The notes under the pieces are model-generated. The model was not told the DNA's origin. It searched no databases and saw nothing but the letters and a program-made list of their open reading frames with translations. The translations under genes and the position numbers were made by a program. 64,000 nucleotides of DNA from G020354785 sp964461435 (lineage in GTDB: Bacteria > Bacteroidota > Bacteroidia > Bacteroidales > UBA10428): NCBI GenBank assembly GCA_964461435.1, contig CAYWUI010000008.1:1-64000 (forward strand), given 5' to 3'. This document shows positions 1-8,938 of the stretch, in pieces (the stretch's first letter is position 1; each line of letters begins with the position of its first letter).

Positions 1-320
1 TCCGAACCGATATTAACCAGGACAGGAAAATGTGTAAGGTTGCCCTTTATTGAGTCCCCTTCAATAACAAGTTCTTTCTGGAAATAATATCCGAGAACAG
101 GCTTGGGATATGCACCACTCTGTGCATGAGTAAGATATGGAGTGAAGATCCATATTAAAATGAAGGTGAGTATTGATTTCAGGGAAGTAATATATAAATC
201 ATACCAACGGCAATGTTTTTTATCGATCTTTAAAGTTGGTTCAACATTACTGAAACAGGAAGAAATGTTAATTTCCCTAACATTCTCCATTGATATAGAC
301 AGTTTTTTATAAAAATGCAT
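1..320 (-). CDS. Secreted DUF2341-like protein, N-terminal part (cut by window edge)
   Basis: The minus strand is open from an ATG at 320 to the window edge, giving about 106 residues with no stop. A hydrophobic segment (ILTFILIWIFTPYLTHAQS) looks like a signal peptide, although about 50 charged residues precede it, so a later ATG at 290 or further in may be the true start. The mature part begins with GYYFQKELVIEG...GNLTHFPVLVNIGS, which resembles the start of DUF2341 domains found in large surface proteins. The rest of the gene lies left of the window. The assignment is by motif memory only. Confidence 0.55.
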   Translation of the reverse strand, partial: MHFYKKLSISMENVREINISSCFSNVEPTLKIDKKHCRWYDLYITSLKSILTFILIWIFTPYLTHAQSGAYPKPVLGYYFQKELVIEGDSIKGNLTHFPVLVNIGS

Positions 321-739
321 TAACCAGGCTCGAGCTGAAAACCAATTACGTAATAATTTTTTACGTTAATCAGTGCAAATTGTTTCGTAAAAAACTAATA
401 ATTAATTTTTTACAAAATTCAATTCTAAATTTAAAATTAAAAAATGAAAATATTAAAGTTAATTCTTTTTAAAACTCTAAATTTGATTACAAGTACATTA
501 ATTTGTTGAAGTTACGATTAAATTTGAATTAAATATAATTAAATTAAGAACACCGCCTTTTAGAAAACATGAAAATGTAAAAACAAAAATTAAAATATAC
601 ATATATTATAAAATATACATTATTTAATATCTGTGAATATCATTTATTGAAAGTATTTTGAAAAGTATATAACATTTTGTATTTTGCGCTTTCTCAAAAA
701 GCGCATAAATATTAATATCCTGATTGATATTGCATTAAA
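321..739. other. AT-rich divergent intergenic region
   Basis: This spacer separates the minus-strand DUF2341-like gene from the plus-strand unknown gene at 740. It is very AT-rich and I see no open frame, tRNA or strong hairpin in it. A candidate promoter for the gene at 740 is listed separately. Both flanking genes point outwards, so both promoters should lie here. Confidence 0.5.
657..686 (+). promoter_or_regulatory. Candidate Bacteroidota promoter for the gene at 740
   Basis: TTTG at 657-660 (-33 box) is followed after 19 bases by TATTTTG at 680-686. The second box is one base short of the TAnnTTTG -7 consensus. The spacing fits the housekeeping Bacteroidota promoter and predicts a leader of about 45 bases. 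The imperfect -7 box and AT-rich background make this weak. Confidence 0.28.
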
Positions 740-1597
740 ATGGCACAAAATTCAGTCCAGATACAACACGTCCTGAATAAAGAAGCTGAAGCTATTATTT
801 ATCAGTCAGACAATTATTATCCTTTAACCATACAAATTAACATCTTTAATAAAACTACAAAAATTAAAAGCAGGATTGATGACCATTTGAAGATTTACAA
901 AAGTACTTTGGAAAAGTTCACCCGGGGTGATAAAAAATTCCAGGAACTCATAAATTCAGGCTATTTTTCACAGAAGAACCTGGACAATATTAATACTAAT
1001 CAAATTTTCCCGATATACCAGTTGCTTGAGGACGAGATTTACGTGATCAGAAAGTTGATCGACTTCAAAATTACGGATAAAAAAGAGGATTATAATTTGC
1101 AAAATCTTGGCCGGGAATATGAAATATATACCCTTGAGATATCGGATGTGTTTGACAACTATATAAAAAATCAATATATAGAGGAAGTTAAGTCAATTTT
1201 TGTGCAATCTGTTGATAAAGAAAAGGAAAAAGTAATATTTAAGATCTCCAACTACCTTATTCATTTCATAAACTGGAATAATTCTTTCTATGATTTTTAC
1301 GATTCCACGTTTGAGGTATTTCCCAGTGCTTTGAAAAAGATCGAAAATCGCTTTTCTCCAGAGCTTAGAAATAATATTAAAGCCTATATGGCATATTATA
1401 ATAATATAAACCTGCTAAAGAGGCATTTTGAAAAGCGGGAATTGGGTAAAATATCAACCTTGTCTTTGCTTGACTGGCAGACTGATATCAAGGAAATTCT
1501 TAAAAAGCAATTTGCCAAATTTTTTGGAAATCGCAAGGCAGCGGAATATATAACTTGTCTGAATAAGATCATTTTGAGCACCATTAAAAGCAACTAG
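740..1597 (+). CDS. Unknown soluble protein, 285 aa
   Basis: I do not recognise this protein. It has no signal peptide or membrane segment, and its composition is rich in K, E, I, N, F and Y, suggesting a mostly helical cytoplasmic protein. No catalytic motif is visible. The C-terminus is basic (ILKKQFAKFFGNRKAAEYITCLNKIILSTIKSN region). The ATG at 740 is clear. The gene is a single unit: its stop lies 12 bases from the stop of the convergent metallopeptidase gene, and a candidate promoter lies just upstream. Function is open; a structural prediction would be the best guide. Confidence 0.75.
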   Translation: MAQNSVQIQHVLNKEAEAIIYQSDNYYPLTIQINIFNKTTKIKSRIDDHLKIYKSTLEKFTRGDKKFQELINSGYFSQKNLDNINTNQIFPIYQLLEDEIYVIRKLIDFKITDKKEDYNLQNLGREYEIYTLEISDVFDNYIKNQYIEEVKSIFVQSVDKEKEKVIFKISNYLIHFINWNNSFYDFYDSTFEVFPSALKKIENRFSPELRNNIKAYMAYYNNINLLKRHFEKRELGKISTLSLLDWQTDIKEILKKQFAKFFGNRKAAEYITCLNKIILSTIKSN

Positions 1598-1609
1598 CCG
1601 GTTCATATA

Positions 1610-2344
1610 TCACCAGTAAAACAGATTATATTTTTTTATTTCCCTGTTAAGCGCCTTAGCGTTTCCGCTTATTTTATCAAGCAAATTCCAGAAAGATTTT
1701 CCATGATTTTTATGTACCGTATGTGTGAGTTCATGCAGTATTATATAATCTATCAGGTGGTCGGGAAGCCTCATTAGCTGAAGATTCAGATTAATGTTAT
1801 TTGCAGTGGAACAGCTTCCCCAGCGGGTTCTTGCATTTTTTACAGATATTTTCTTAAACTTAAATCCGTATTCCGAAGCCAGCTTTTTAACTCTATCCGG
1901 CAGATATTTTTTAGCTTCAATTCTCCAGGCTTCAATAATTGCCCTTCTAATTGCCTTCTGAATTCTTTCATCCTTCACATCGGCAAAAGAAGGATAAAAA
2001 ACATTTATAATATTACCTTTAATAATTAGCTTTATTGTATTCTTACTATGAGGAATTATATTTAGTTTATGATCTTTTGTTGTATACTCCGAATTGGTAT
2101 CAAATACAGGATAATGATTTTCAATACCCTTGAATTTATTTAAACTTTTTTTTATCCATGATTTCTTTTCAATAACAAATTTTTCGGCACTCCTGAAACT
2201 AACATTGCCCGGGACATTAACCTTCACCCCTGAAAAAGGCCTTACAGAAATGGCCAGCCTCTTGATCCTGTAATTTTTTGTCATCCTTACCTCACCTATT
2301 CCCTCAAGCGTGATAATCCTGTTATTTACAAATTCCTGTTCCAA
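1610..2344 (-). CDS. DUF45/YgjP-type metal-dependent hydrolase
   Basis: This is a predicted zinc metallopeptidase of the DUF45 (YgjP-like, SprT/M48-related) family. The C-terminal part carries the family signature: RWGSCS, then HELTH at residues 204-208 and a third metal ligand in NHGKSFW, the HExxH-(5)-HG-x-x-FW pattern. No signal peptide is visible, so it acts in the cytoplasm. The listed start is a TTG at 2344, kept because the family usually begins with a short strand such as ITLEGIGEVRM before the basic stretch. The first ATG would be at 2284. The substrate of this family is not known. It is convergent with the unknown gene on its right side. Confidence 0.85.
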   Translation of the reverse strand: MEQEFVNNRIITLEGIGEVRMTKNYRIKRLAISVRPFSGVKVNVPGNVSFRSAEKFVIEKKSWIKKSLNKFKGIENHYPVFDTNSEYTTKDHKLNIIPHSKNTIKLIIKGNIINVFYPSFADVKDERIQKAIRRAIIEAWRIEAKKYLPDRVKKLASEYGFKFKKISVKNARTRWGSCSTANNINLNLQLMRLPDHLIDYIILHELTHTVHKNHGKSFWNLLDKISGNAKALNREIKKYNLFYW

Positions 2345-2622
2345 GATAATATTATTACTTTAAATGTGTTATATATTATAATCTAAATTACCGGATGTAA
2401 AAATCTTAACTTTAAGAATTGGATTATTCTCTGAATAATTAGACAAATTAATAAATTTATAGTAATAGTAGCAGTTTTATTATATGCTGTATTTTCCAAT
2501 AGTTATTAACAGAAAAAAGCTGCCCGGCATTTTAAAATTACTGTTAAATAAAGAAACTCCCGATTGTAGTTTCTGCAATCAAAATATAGTTATATTTATG
2601 GTCTGAAATTATTCTACTAAAA

Positions 2623-3939
2623 ATGAAGTCAAAAAAACTTTTAAGGTATTTATTAATTATTGCCGTTTTGCTGATAATAATTGCTGTTATTGGCAAGAAG
2701 GCGGGATGGTTCGGGAAATCTATTGTCTATGATGTGGCAACAGAAAAAGTACAAAAACGTGATATTACCGAGTATATCACTGCAAATGGTAAAATTAAAC
2801 CTGAAACTGAAGTTAAGATAACCCCTGATGTATCAGGCGAAATTGTTGAATTATATGTAAAGGACGGTGATAAAGTCAGGAAAGGTCAATTATTACTAAA
2901 AATAAAACCTGATACTTACATATCGGTAAGGGACAGGGCTGCTGCTTCCGTCGATGCCGCAAAGGCAAATTTAGCAAATTCACAGGCCCAGCTGGAGCAG
3001 ATCAAGGTACAATATGAACAGGCCCGTTTATCATTTGACCGCAATAAAAAATTGTGGAGCGAAGGTGTTATTTCAGAAGCCGAATGGGAAACTGCCAAAT
3101 CAAACTTCGAAATTGCCACCGCTAATGTTGCTGCTGCTGAACAAACCGTCCTGGCAGCTAAATATTCAATCAATAGTGCCGAAGCATCATTAAAAGAAGC
3201 AAATGAAAACCTGGTAAAAACTTCTGTCTATGCCCCCATGAATGGTACAATTTCAATTTTGAATGTTGAGAAAGGGGAGAGAGTCGTTGGTACTGAACTG
3301 ATGACAGGTACCGAAATGCTCAGGATTGCTGATTTAAGTAAGATGGAAGTATTAGTTGAAGTAAATGAAAACGACATTGTTTGGGTACATGAGCTTGATA
3401 CTGCCATTATAGAATTAGATGCTTATATGGATAAAAAATTTAAAGGGCTCGTGACAGAAATTGCAAATTCAGCTAAAGTATCCGGTGTTTCGTCAGACCA
3501 GGTAACATCTTTTGAGGTAAAAATTCTCTTGCTTGAAGATTCTTACAAAGAGCTAATTGAAGAAGGAAATCCCATTCCTTTTCGTCCTGGGATGTCAGCT
3601 TCTGCGGATATACAGACAGAAGTGAAATTAAAAGTATTATCACTGCCTATCCAGGCAGTAACAACACGACTTGATACAATAAATAAACCAGACTCAATTA
3701 CTGCTGATGATAAAAATAAAGAACCCGAAGAGGTAGTTTATGTCTATGAAAATGGGAAAGTGACTCAAACGAAAATAACTACCGGCATTCAGGATAATAA
3801 CTATATTGAAATAATTGAAGGGCTTAAAGAAGATGAAGAAGTTGTTGTTGCGCCTTACAATGTTATTAATAAAAACCTAAAGAACGGATCAGCAGTCAAT
3901 ATAGTAGACAAGAAGGAGCTTTATAAAAAGAAAAAATAA
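2623..3939 (+). CDS. Periplasmic adaptor (membrane fusion) protein, HlyD/RND type
   Basis: A membrane-fusion protein that would link an inner-membrane transporter to an outer-membrane channel. An N-terminal membrane anchor (about residues 5-22) is followed by a lipoyl-like half motif (GEIVELYVKDGDKVRKGQLL), a long alanine-rich helical hairpin (about 100-190), the second lipoyl half (VYAPMNGTISILNVEKGERV) and a beta-barrel domain with the family RPGMSASADI motif. The C-terminus is charged (KKELYKKKK). No permease or TolC-like gene lies next to it; tsaB follows after 32 bases. It either serves a transporter encoded elsewhere or one left of this operon's present structure. Confidence 0.9.
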   Translation: MKSKKLLRYLLIIAVLLIIIAVIGKKAGWFGKSIVYDVATEKVQKRDITEYITANGKIKPETEVKITPDVSGEIVELYVKDGDKVRKGQLLLKIKPDTYISVRDRAAASVDAAKANLANSQAQLEQIKVQYEQARLSFDRNKKLWSEGVISEAEWETAKSNFEIATANVAAAEQTVLAAKYSINSAEASLKEANENLVKTSVYAPMNGTISILNVEKGERVVGTELMTGTEMLRIADLSKMEVLVEVNENDIVWVHELDTAIIELDAYMDKKFKGLVTEIANSAKVSGVSSDQVTSFEVKILLLEDSYKELIEEGNPIPFRPGMSASADIQTEVKLKVLSLPIQAVTTRLDTINKPDSITADDKNKEPEEVVYVYENGKVTQTKITTGIQDNNYIEIIEGLKEDEEVVVAPYNVINKNLKNGSAVNIVDKKELYKKKK

Positions 3940-3971
3940 TATGCTCCTGCCAATAATCAACATTGTAATAA

Positions 3972-4685
3972 ATGGGCCTTATTCTAAATATTGAGACAGC
4001 AACAAACGTATGCTCAGTTGTCCTTGCACGTGATGGAGAAATGTCCTGTCTGAAAGAAAGCCTTAAAGATAAATCACATTCAACTCTATTAAGTGTATTT
4101 ATCGAGGAAACATTAAGGGAGACCAAATTGTCGGCACATCAACTGGATGCAATTGCCGTAAGTAAAGGTCCCGGCTCATATACAGGATTACGAATAGGGG
4201 TTTCCCTGGCCAAAGGCTTATGTTACGGAAGCAATAAACCCCTGATTTCCGTGAATACTCTCAGCGCAATGGCCTATGGAATGATTAGCGGCTATAAACC
4301 GGACAAAAATAATCCTCCCTTGTTAAAAAATACACTTTTTTGTCCAATAATAGACGCCAGAAGAATGGAAGTGTTCACAGCTGTATATGACCACCTGAAT
4401 AATATCGTCGAAGATACACAGGCATTAATAATCGACTACTCATCATTCAAAGAATATTTTGCTGAAAAGAAGCTGATTTTTTTCGGGACAGGTGCAGCTA
4501 AAATTAAGAATATCATAAGAAATAAAAATGCATTGTTTATTGATAATTATAATACATCTGCCCGTAACATGATTAAAATATCAGAAGAGGCTTTTAAGAA
4601 AAGGGAATTTGAAAACGTGGCATATTTTGAGCCATTCTATTTAAAAGACTTTATTGCAACAGTTCCAAAGAAGAAGTATCTTTAG
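3972..4685 (+). CDS. tsaB: tRNA threonylcarbamoyladenosine biosynthesis protein TsaB
   Basis: TsaB is the non-catalytic partner of TsaD in the complex that makes N6-threonylcarbamoyladenosine at position 37 of ANN-decoding tRNAs. The N-terminus ILNIETATNVCSVVLARDG and the segment SKGPGSYTGLRIGVSLAKGLCYG are typical of the ASKHA-fold TsaB family, and the 237-residue length fits. The protein lacks the metal-binding histidines of TsaD, as expected. The ATG at 3972 follows the adaptor gene by 32 bases and a DUF3108 gene follows after 61, so the three may share a transcript without being functionally related. Confidence 0.95.
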   Translation: MGLILNIETATNVCSVVLARDGEMSCLKESLKDKSHSTLLSVFIEETLRETKLSAHQLDAIAVSKGPGSYTGLRIGVSLAKGLCYGSNKPLISVNTLSAMAYGMISGYKPDKNNPPLLKNTLFCPIIDARRMEVFTAVYDHLNNIVEDTQALIIDYSSFKEYFAEKKLIFFGTGAAKIKNIIRNKNALFIDNYNTSARNMIKISEEAFKKREFENVAYFEPFYLKDFIATVPKKKYL

Positions 4686-4746
4686 GTATGCCATAATTGA
4701 ACAAAATTAATACTTAACAGTTAAATTTAATTATATAATTTCCGTT

Positions 4747-5526
4747 ATGAGGTTTATTACAGTAATAATATTATACATCACATTATATTCAATTGCCAGC
4801 GGTCAGTTTGAAATGTCTTTAACCGGATTGGAACCATTTAAATCAGGGGAATTATTAAAATATTCAATTAGATACGGTCCGATCCACGGTGGAGAAGCAT
4901 ATATTGAATTAAAACTGGTAAAGCATAAAAATAACCCGCTCTATAATGCAAAAATGCTGGCAAAAACTGTTGGTATTGCTGAAAAACTATTCAAGGTAAG
5001 GGAGCATTATGAGAGCTATTTCCATCCCAAAACCTGTATGCCTGTAAAATCTATCAGGGATGTAAGGGAAGGAAATTACAGGGCACATGATGAGGCTGTC
5101 TTTAATCTTGAAGACAGTACATTATACAGTCTTAAATCTGATTCATCCATTAAAGTTCCACCTGAAATCCTTGATATGGTTACCGCATTATATTTTATCA
5201 GGAGTCTGGATTATCAGGAGCTAAATCCCGGAGATACCATAAACCTTGTAACTTTTTTTGATAATGATATTTTTCCCTTCCCATTAAGGTACAGGGGAAA
5301 AGAAGTATTAAAAACGAAGTTTGGCAAAATTCAGTGCTTGCGCTTCGACCCTGTTGTCGAAACCGGCAGGATATTTGAGTCTGAAGATGATATGATAATA
5401 TGGCTCTCTGATGATAAAAACCTCATTCCGGTAAAGGCCCGCTTTGACTTAATAGTAGGTTCGATTAAATGTGACCTGATCGAATTTTCAGGTTTAAAAT
5501 ATCCGTTAATCACGGTGGAAGAATAA
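4747..5526 (+). CDS. DUF3108 exported protein
   Basis: A 259-residue protein with an N-terminal signal peptide (MRFITVIILYITLYSIASGQ). The mature part starts with PFKSGELLKYSIRYGPIHGGEAYIEL, which is characteristic of DUF3108 proteins common in Bacteroidota and Proteobacteria. A conserved later segment (MVTALYFIRSLDYQELNPGDTINL) also fits the family. It should be periplasmic and mostly beta-stranded. No enzymatic role is established for the family, and the neighbours (tsaB before, efp after) give no functional hint. Confidence 0.85.
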   Translation: MRFITVIILYITLYSIASGQFEMSLTGLEPFKSGELLKYSIRYGPIHGGEAYIELKLVKHKNNPLYNAKMLAKTVGIAEKLFKVREHYESYFHPKTCMPVKSIRDVREGNYRAHDEAVFNLEDSTLYSLKSDSSIKVPPEILDMVTALYFIRSLDYQELNPGDTINLVTFFDNDIFPFPLRYRGKEVLKTKFGKIQCLRFDPVVETGRIFESEDDMIIWLSDDKNLIPVKARFDLIVGSIKCDLIEFSGLKYPLITVEE

Positions 5527-5580
5527 AGATGCTGCAAGAATAAACACAAATTAATAGCTCAATATTTAGCAAAATTGCAC

Positions 5581-5637
5581 TAATTTTGCTTTTTTTGCAT
5601 CCGTTATTATGTATTTATTCCTTTTACAGTATTTTTG
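5581..5637 (+). promoter_or_regulatory. Two candidate -7 boxes upstream of efp
   Basis: TAATTTTG at 5581-5588 and TATTTTTG at 5630-5637 both match TAnnTTTG. Neither has a TTTG box 19-21 bases upstream. The downstream box would start transcription near 5645, excluding the TTG codon at 5635 as an efp start and supporting the ATG at 5659. Confidence 0.3.
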
Positions 5638-5658
5638 TATTCATTCTTTAACTGTTTT

Positions 5659-6228
5659 ATGGCGACAACGGCAGATTTCAGAAATGGATTATGTATAGAA
5701 TTTAATAATGACCTGTATACGATTGTACAATTTCAGCACGTGAAACCAGGCAAGGGACCGGCTTTTGTCAGGACAAAACTTAAAAGTCTGACAACAGGCA
5801 AAGTAATAGATAATACTTTCGGGGCAGGAGTAAAAATAGAAACAGCCAGAATTGAAAGGCGTCTGTACCAGTTTTTATATAGTGATGATCTTGGATTTCA
5901 CTTTATGCATAGTCAAACATTTGAACAAATTACCATTAATAAAAGCTTTATTGAATCTCCCGGACTGCTGAAGGAAGGCCAGGAGGTTGAAATTGTATAT
6001 CATGCTGACACAGAGACTCCGATTTCATGCGATTTACCTCCCTTCGTAGTTTTGGAAGTAACTTATACCGAACCGGGGGTAAAGGGAGATACAAGTTCGT
6101 CAACTGTGATGAAACCAGCAAAATTGGACACGGGTGAAAAAATTAATGTCCCACTTTTTATTAATACGGGAGATAAAATAAAAATAGATACGCGCTCAAA
6201 GTCATATGTTGAAAGAATAAAAGAATAA
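5659..6228 (+). CDS. efp: Translation elongation factor P
   Basis: EF-P binds ribosomes stalled at consecutive prolines and promotes peptide-bond formation. The protein shows the KOW-like N-terminal domain with the exposed lysine loop KPGKGPAF (lysine at residue 32), followed by the two OB domains ending in GDKIKIDTRSKSYVERIKE, the usual C-terminus. I start at the ATG at 5659, giving 189 residues and the standard MATTADFRNG opening; an in-frame TTG at 5635 would add eight unusual residues. It is followed by the SpoIIE-type phosphatase gene after 21 bases. Confidence 0.96.
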   Translation: MATTADFRNGLCIEFNNDLYTIVQFQHVKPGKGPAFVRTKLKSLTTGKVIDNTFGAGVKIETARIERRLYQFLYSDDLGFHFMHSQTFEQITINKSFIESPGLLKEGQEVEIVYHADTETPISCDLPPFVVLEVTYTEPGVKGDTSSSTVMKPAKLDTGEKINVPLFINTGDKIKIDTRSKSYVERIKE

Positions 6229-6249
6229 TTAGTTACAAATCCATGACTT

Positions 6250-7485
6250 GTGAATAAAGTAAGTAAATCATCAATAAAGAGATTAGAACTTACAACCTTT
6301 AAACTAAGGTCTCTGCTGAATATTACACAGGCTATCAATGAAAACCTTACCCAGGAACAGTTGCTAAAGAGATACGAGGAACTTCTGACCAAAGATTTAA
6401 GTATAGGTAAAGTACTCATTTTTAAATATGATGAAGATGCCTGGAAATGCATTCTTAAGTCAGGTGAAGTTGGTGCTGCCTATGAAAATATTGATGTTAA
6501 AAAAGACCTGTTGCCAATAGATGAAATATCTTTTGTAACGTCCTCGACCAGCACATCCCTTAATGATTTTGATATAGTCATACCTGTAATTAATAAAGGC
6601 ACCCCTATTGCATTCGTTATAATTGGTGATATTGAAGAGGGCGAAGGTGTTAGTCCCACTATAAAACATCTGAATTTTATTCAAACTCTCTCCAATATTA
6701 TTATTGTCGCAATAGAAAACATAAGACTGTTTAAGGAAAGCCTGAGACAGGAAGCTTTAAGAAAGGAACTTGAGCTTGCATCAAAAATGCAAAATATGCT
6801 CATACCTAACCAGAAAATACTTCCCAGGAATAAAAAAATCACAATGACTGCGTTTTATCATCCTCATTCTGAAGTGGGGGGTGACTATTATGATTATCTC
6901 GAACTCAGCAGGGATGAAATTGGCTTTTGCATCGCTGATGTTTCCGGGAAAGGAATGTCAGCTGCATTATTAATGTCTAATTTTCAGGCTAATCTAAGGG
7001 CTCTTTTCACTCATGAAATATCACTGGCTGCGTTGGTTGAGAAGCTCAATGATAGAGTTATGCATGCTGCGAACGGGGAAAAGTTCATAACTCTTTTTTT
7101 GGGTAAATTTAATTTCAAAACCAGGGAGCTTGAATATATAAATGCCGGGCATAACCATCCCATATTATATCAGAAGAAAAAAAAGAATATAATCCATCTT
7201 AATAAAGGTTGCGTGGGGATTGGAATGCTTGATGAAATACCCATGATTAGAAAAGGATCAATCACTGTAGAAGAAAATACAAAAATTCTTTGTTATACTG
7301 ATGGATTGATCGAACTTCTGGACGGTAAAGGAATATCCTACGCGACAAATGAAATTGAAGAATGCCTGTCAAACAGTGATAGCATAGAGGACAATATTCA
7401 GCAAATCATAAAAAAGCAGGGTATAATTGAGGGTAGTGCCGCTATTTTTGATGATATTTCAATACTGGGAATAGAAATATTTTAG
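6250..7485 (+). CDS. GAF-like domain protein with SpoIIE/PP2C serine phosphatase domain
   Basis: A cytoplasmic PP2C-family phosphatase, likely acting in a partner-switching or stress-signalling circuit. The N-terminal half (about residues 20-165) looks like a GAF sensor domain. After a short helical linker (RQEALRKELELASKMQNMLIP) comes the SpoIIE catalytic domain with metal-binding motifs GGDYYDY, ADVSGKGMSAALLMS and CYTDGLIE. The start is a GTG at 6250; the nearby ATG at 6243 is out of frame. No STAS or anti-sigma kinase gene is adjacent. The last bases overlap by four with the convergent O-antigen ligase gene. Confidence 0.9.
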   Translation: MNKVSKSSIKRLELTTFKLRSLLNITQAINENLTQEQLLKRYEELLTKDLSIGKVLIFKYDEDAWKCILKSGEVGAAYENIDVKKDLLPIDEISFVTSSTSTSLNDFDIVIPVINKGTPIAFVIIGDIEEGEGVSPTIKHLNFIQTLSNIIIVAIENIRLFKESLRQEALRKELELASKMQNMLIPNQKILPRNKKITMTAFYHPHSEVGGDYYDYLELSRDEIGFCIADVSGKGMSAALLMSNFQANLRALFTHEISLAALVEKLNDRVMHAANGEKFITLFLGKFNFKTRELEYINAGHNHPILYQKKKKNIIHLNKGCVGIGMLDEIPMIRKGSITVEENTKILCYTDGLIELLDGKGISYATNEIEECLSNSDSIEDNIQQIIKKQGIIEGSAAIFDDISILGIEIF

Positions 7486-8933
7486 TTCTGCTGTTTTTCC
7501 GCACTTTTCCCCTTCACATATGAAACATCCATAGCGACAAGCATTGCTGCGAACCCCCAGAATAAAGCCGAAGCTTTATCCGTATCTAAAAAATTATTCA
7601 TTATGCTATGGACGTAGTAGGTTATAAGTCCGAGCACTAATGACAGGGAAAGTATTTTTAAAGGTTTTGAATCAACTTTCCTGTATACTCTGAATCCTGT
7701 TATAAGGGTCAAAACTATTATGGAAACAAAGCTTAATGTCCCAATAAATCCTGATTCTGCCAGAGGACCAAGATATTCGCTGTGAGCATTACCCCTGTCT
7801 CCTTCTTCCGTACTAATCGGAGTTTTTTGATAACTCACCTGATAGGGTGCATATTTAAACATGTATGTTCCCGGTCCCCATCCGAATAGCGGTCTTTCTT
7901 TAAACATCCTCACTGCACAATTCCACCTGTTAAGTCTTTCCACATTTGAATAATCATTCGTAATATTTGATATTGACCGTATATGTTCAGCCAGGCTTGC
8001 TGATGAATCCTGTGTATTCATTTCCATCCTGAAAAGAATTTCCGTAAAATTGCTAAAAGCAATATACATTACCAGCAAGCTTGCTAATACTATCATCCAT
8101 AATCTTATTCTTAAAATAACTATTATAAATATACCAAAAGCAAAAATCAGGCTTACCCATGCAGCCCTTGAATATGAAAGAATAAAGCCTATAGTAATTA
8201 TTATGGTTAAAATAAATGCGAATAACCTGACACCCCTGCTATTGGAACTGTCAATAGCTAATCCTGAAATTACCGGAATAATCATTGCCAGAATAGCCCC
8301 ATAGGCTGTATGATCATTAAAAAAGGGACCCATGACGTAATGCGATGCTTGCTGATCGAATAATCCGATTGACATATGCCTGTAAATTGTATAAAAAATT
8401 ACTATTACCAGAGGCAGGATATAAGCCCACAGGAATTTTTTTGAAAAACTGGTATTTTTACATAATTCCGCCGCTATAAAATAAAAAGCTATTACAAACC
8501 AGAATCGTGATAGAAAAAATTTAATGGATACTACGGGCATACTGCTGGTCAGAGAAGAGATAAATATCCACAATAAATTTATATATATTGATAGGGACAG
8601 GGGATGAACAAAAATCTTATGATCAATCCTTTCATTGTTCACCATTTTAATGAAGAACAAAAGGAAAGCCACAATAATAAGTGGTTCAGAAGGTAAAGAC
8701 AGGTTTACGTCCAGATTACTGAAAAAAGTGTACAGAGGTATGGAAAGAGGTACCAGGAATATAATCAGGAGCATATAGTTGTCAAACCTTACAAAGGCAA
8801 CCAATAACGCCATAAGCAGCAAGGGAAGATACATCAGATATGGTATCCCTTCTTTATAAATGAGAATACCGTGAATTAAAATAAATAATACTGAACTTAT
8901 GTAAACAATATATTTTGAGATAATTCTGGACAA
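7482..8933 (-). CDS. O-antigen ligase/polymerase family membrane protein (WaaL/Wzy-like)
   Basis: A polytopic inner-membrane protein with about a dozen hydrophobic segments and one large periplasmic loop in the C-terminal half, the layout of Wzy_C/WaaL proteins that polymerise or ligate surface polysaccharide. The conserved loop region RWNCAVRMFKERPLFGWGPG, followed by a histidine in GNAHSEYLGPLAESG, is typical of the family. The start is a TTG at 8933, five bases after the Wzz-like gene, so the two are almost certainly co-transcribed. Whether it acts as ligase or polymerase cannot be decided from sequence. Confidence 0.88.
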   Translation of the reverse strand: MSRIISKYIVYISSVLFILIHGILIYKEGIPYLMYLPLLLMALLVAFVRFDNYMLLIIFLVPLSIPLYTFFSNLDVNLSLPSEPLIIVAFLLFFIKMVNNERIDHKIFVHPLSLSIYINLLWIFISSLTSSMPVVSIKFFLSRFWFVIAFYFIAAELCKNTSFSKKFLWAYILPLVIVIFYTIYRHMSIGLFDQQASHYVMGPFFNDHTAYGAILAMIIPVISGLAIDSSNSRGVRLFAFILTIIITIGFILSYSRAAWVSLIFAFGIFIIVILRIRLWMIVLASLLVMYIAFSNFTEILFRMEMNTQDSSASLAEHIRSISNITNDYSNVERLNRWNCAVRMFKERPLFGWGPGTYMFKYAPYQVSYQKTPISTEEGDRGNAHSEYLGPLAESGFIGTLSFVSIIVLTLITGFRVYRKVDSKPLKILSLSLVLGLITYYVHSIMNNFLDTDKASALFWGFAAMLVAMDVSYVKGKSAEKQQN

Positions 8934-8938
8934 GATAT

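Noticed and set aside
5635..5658. TTG-extended start of efp
   Set aside because: The extra eight residues do not fit the EF-P family, and a -7 box overlaps the TTG; the ATG at 5659 gives the standard N-terminus.
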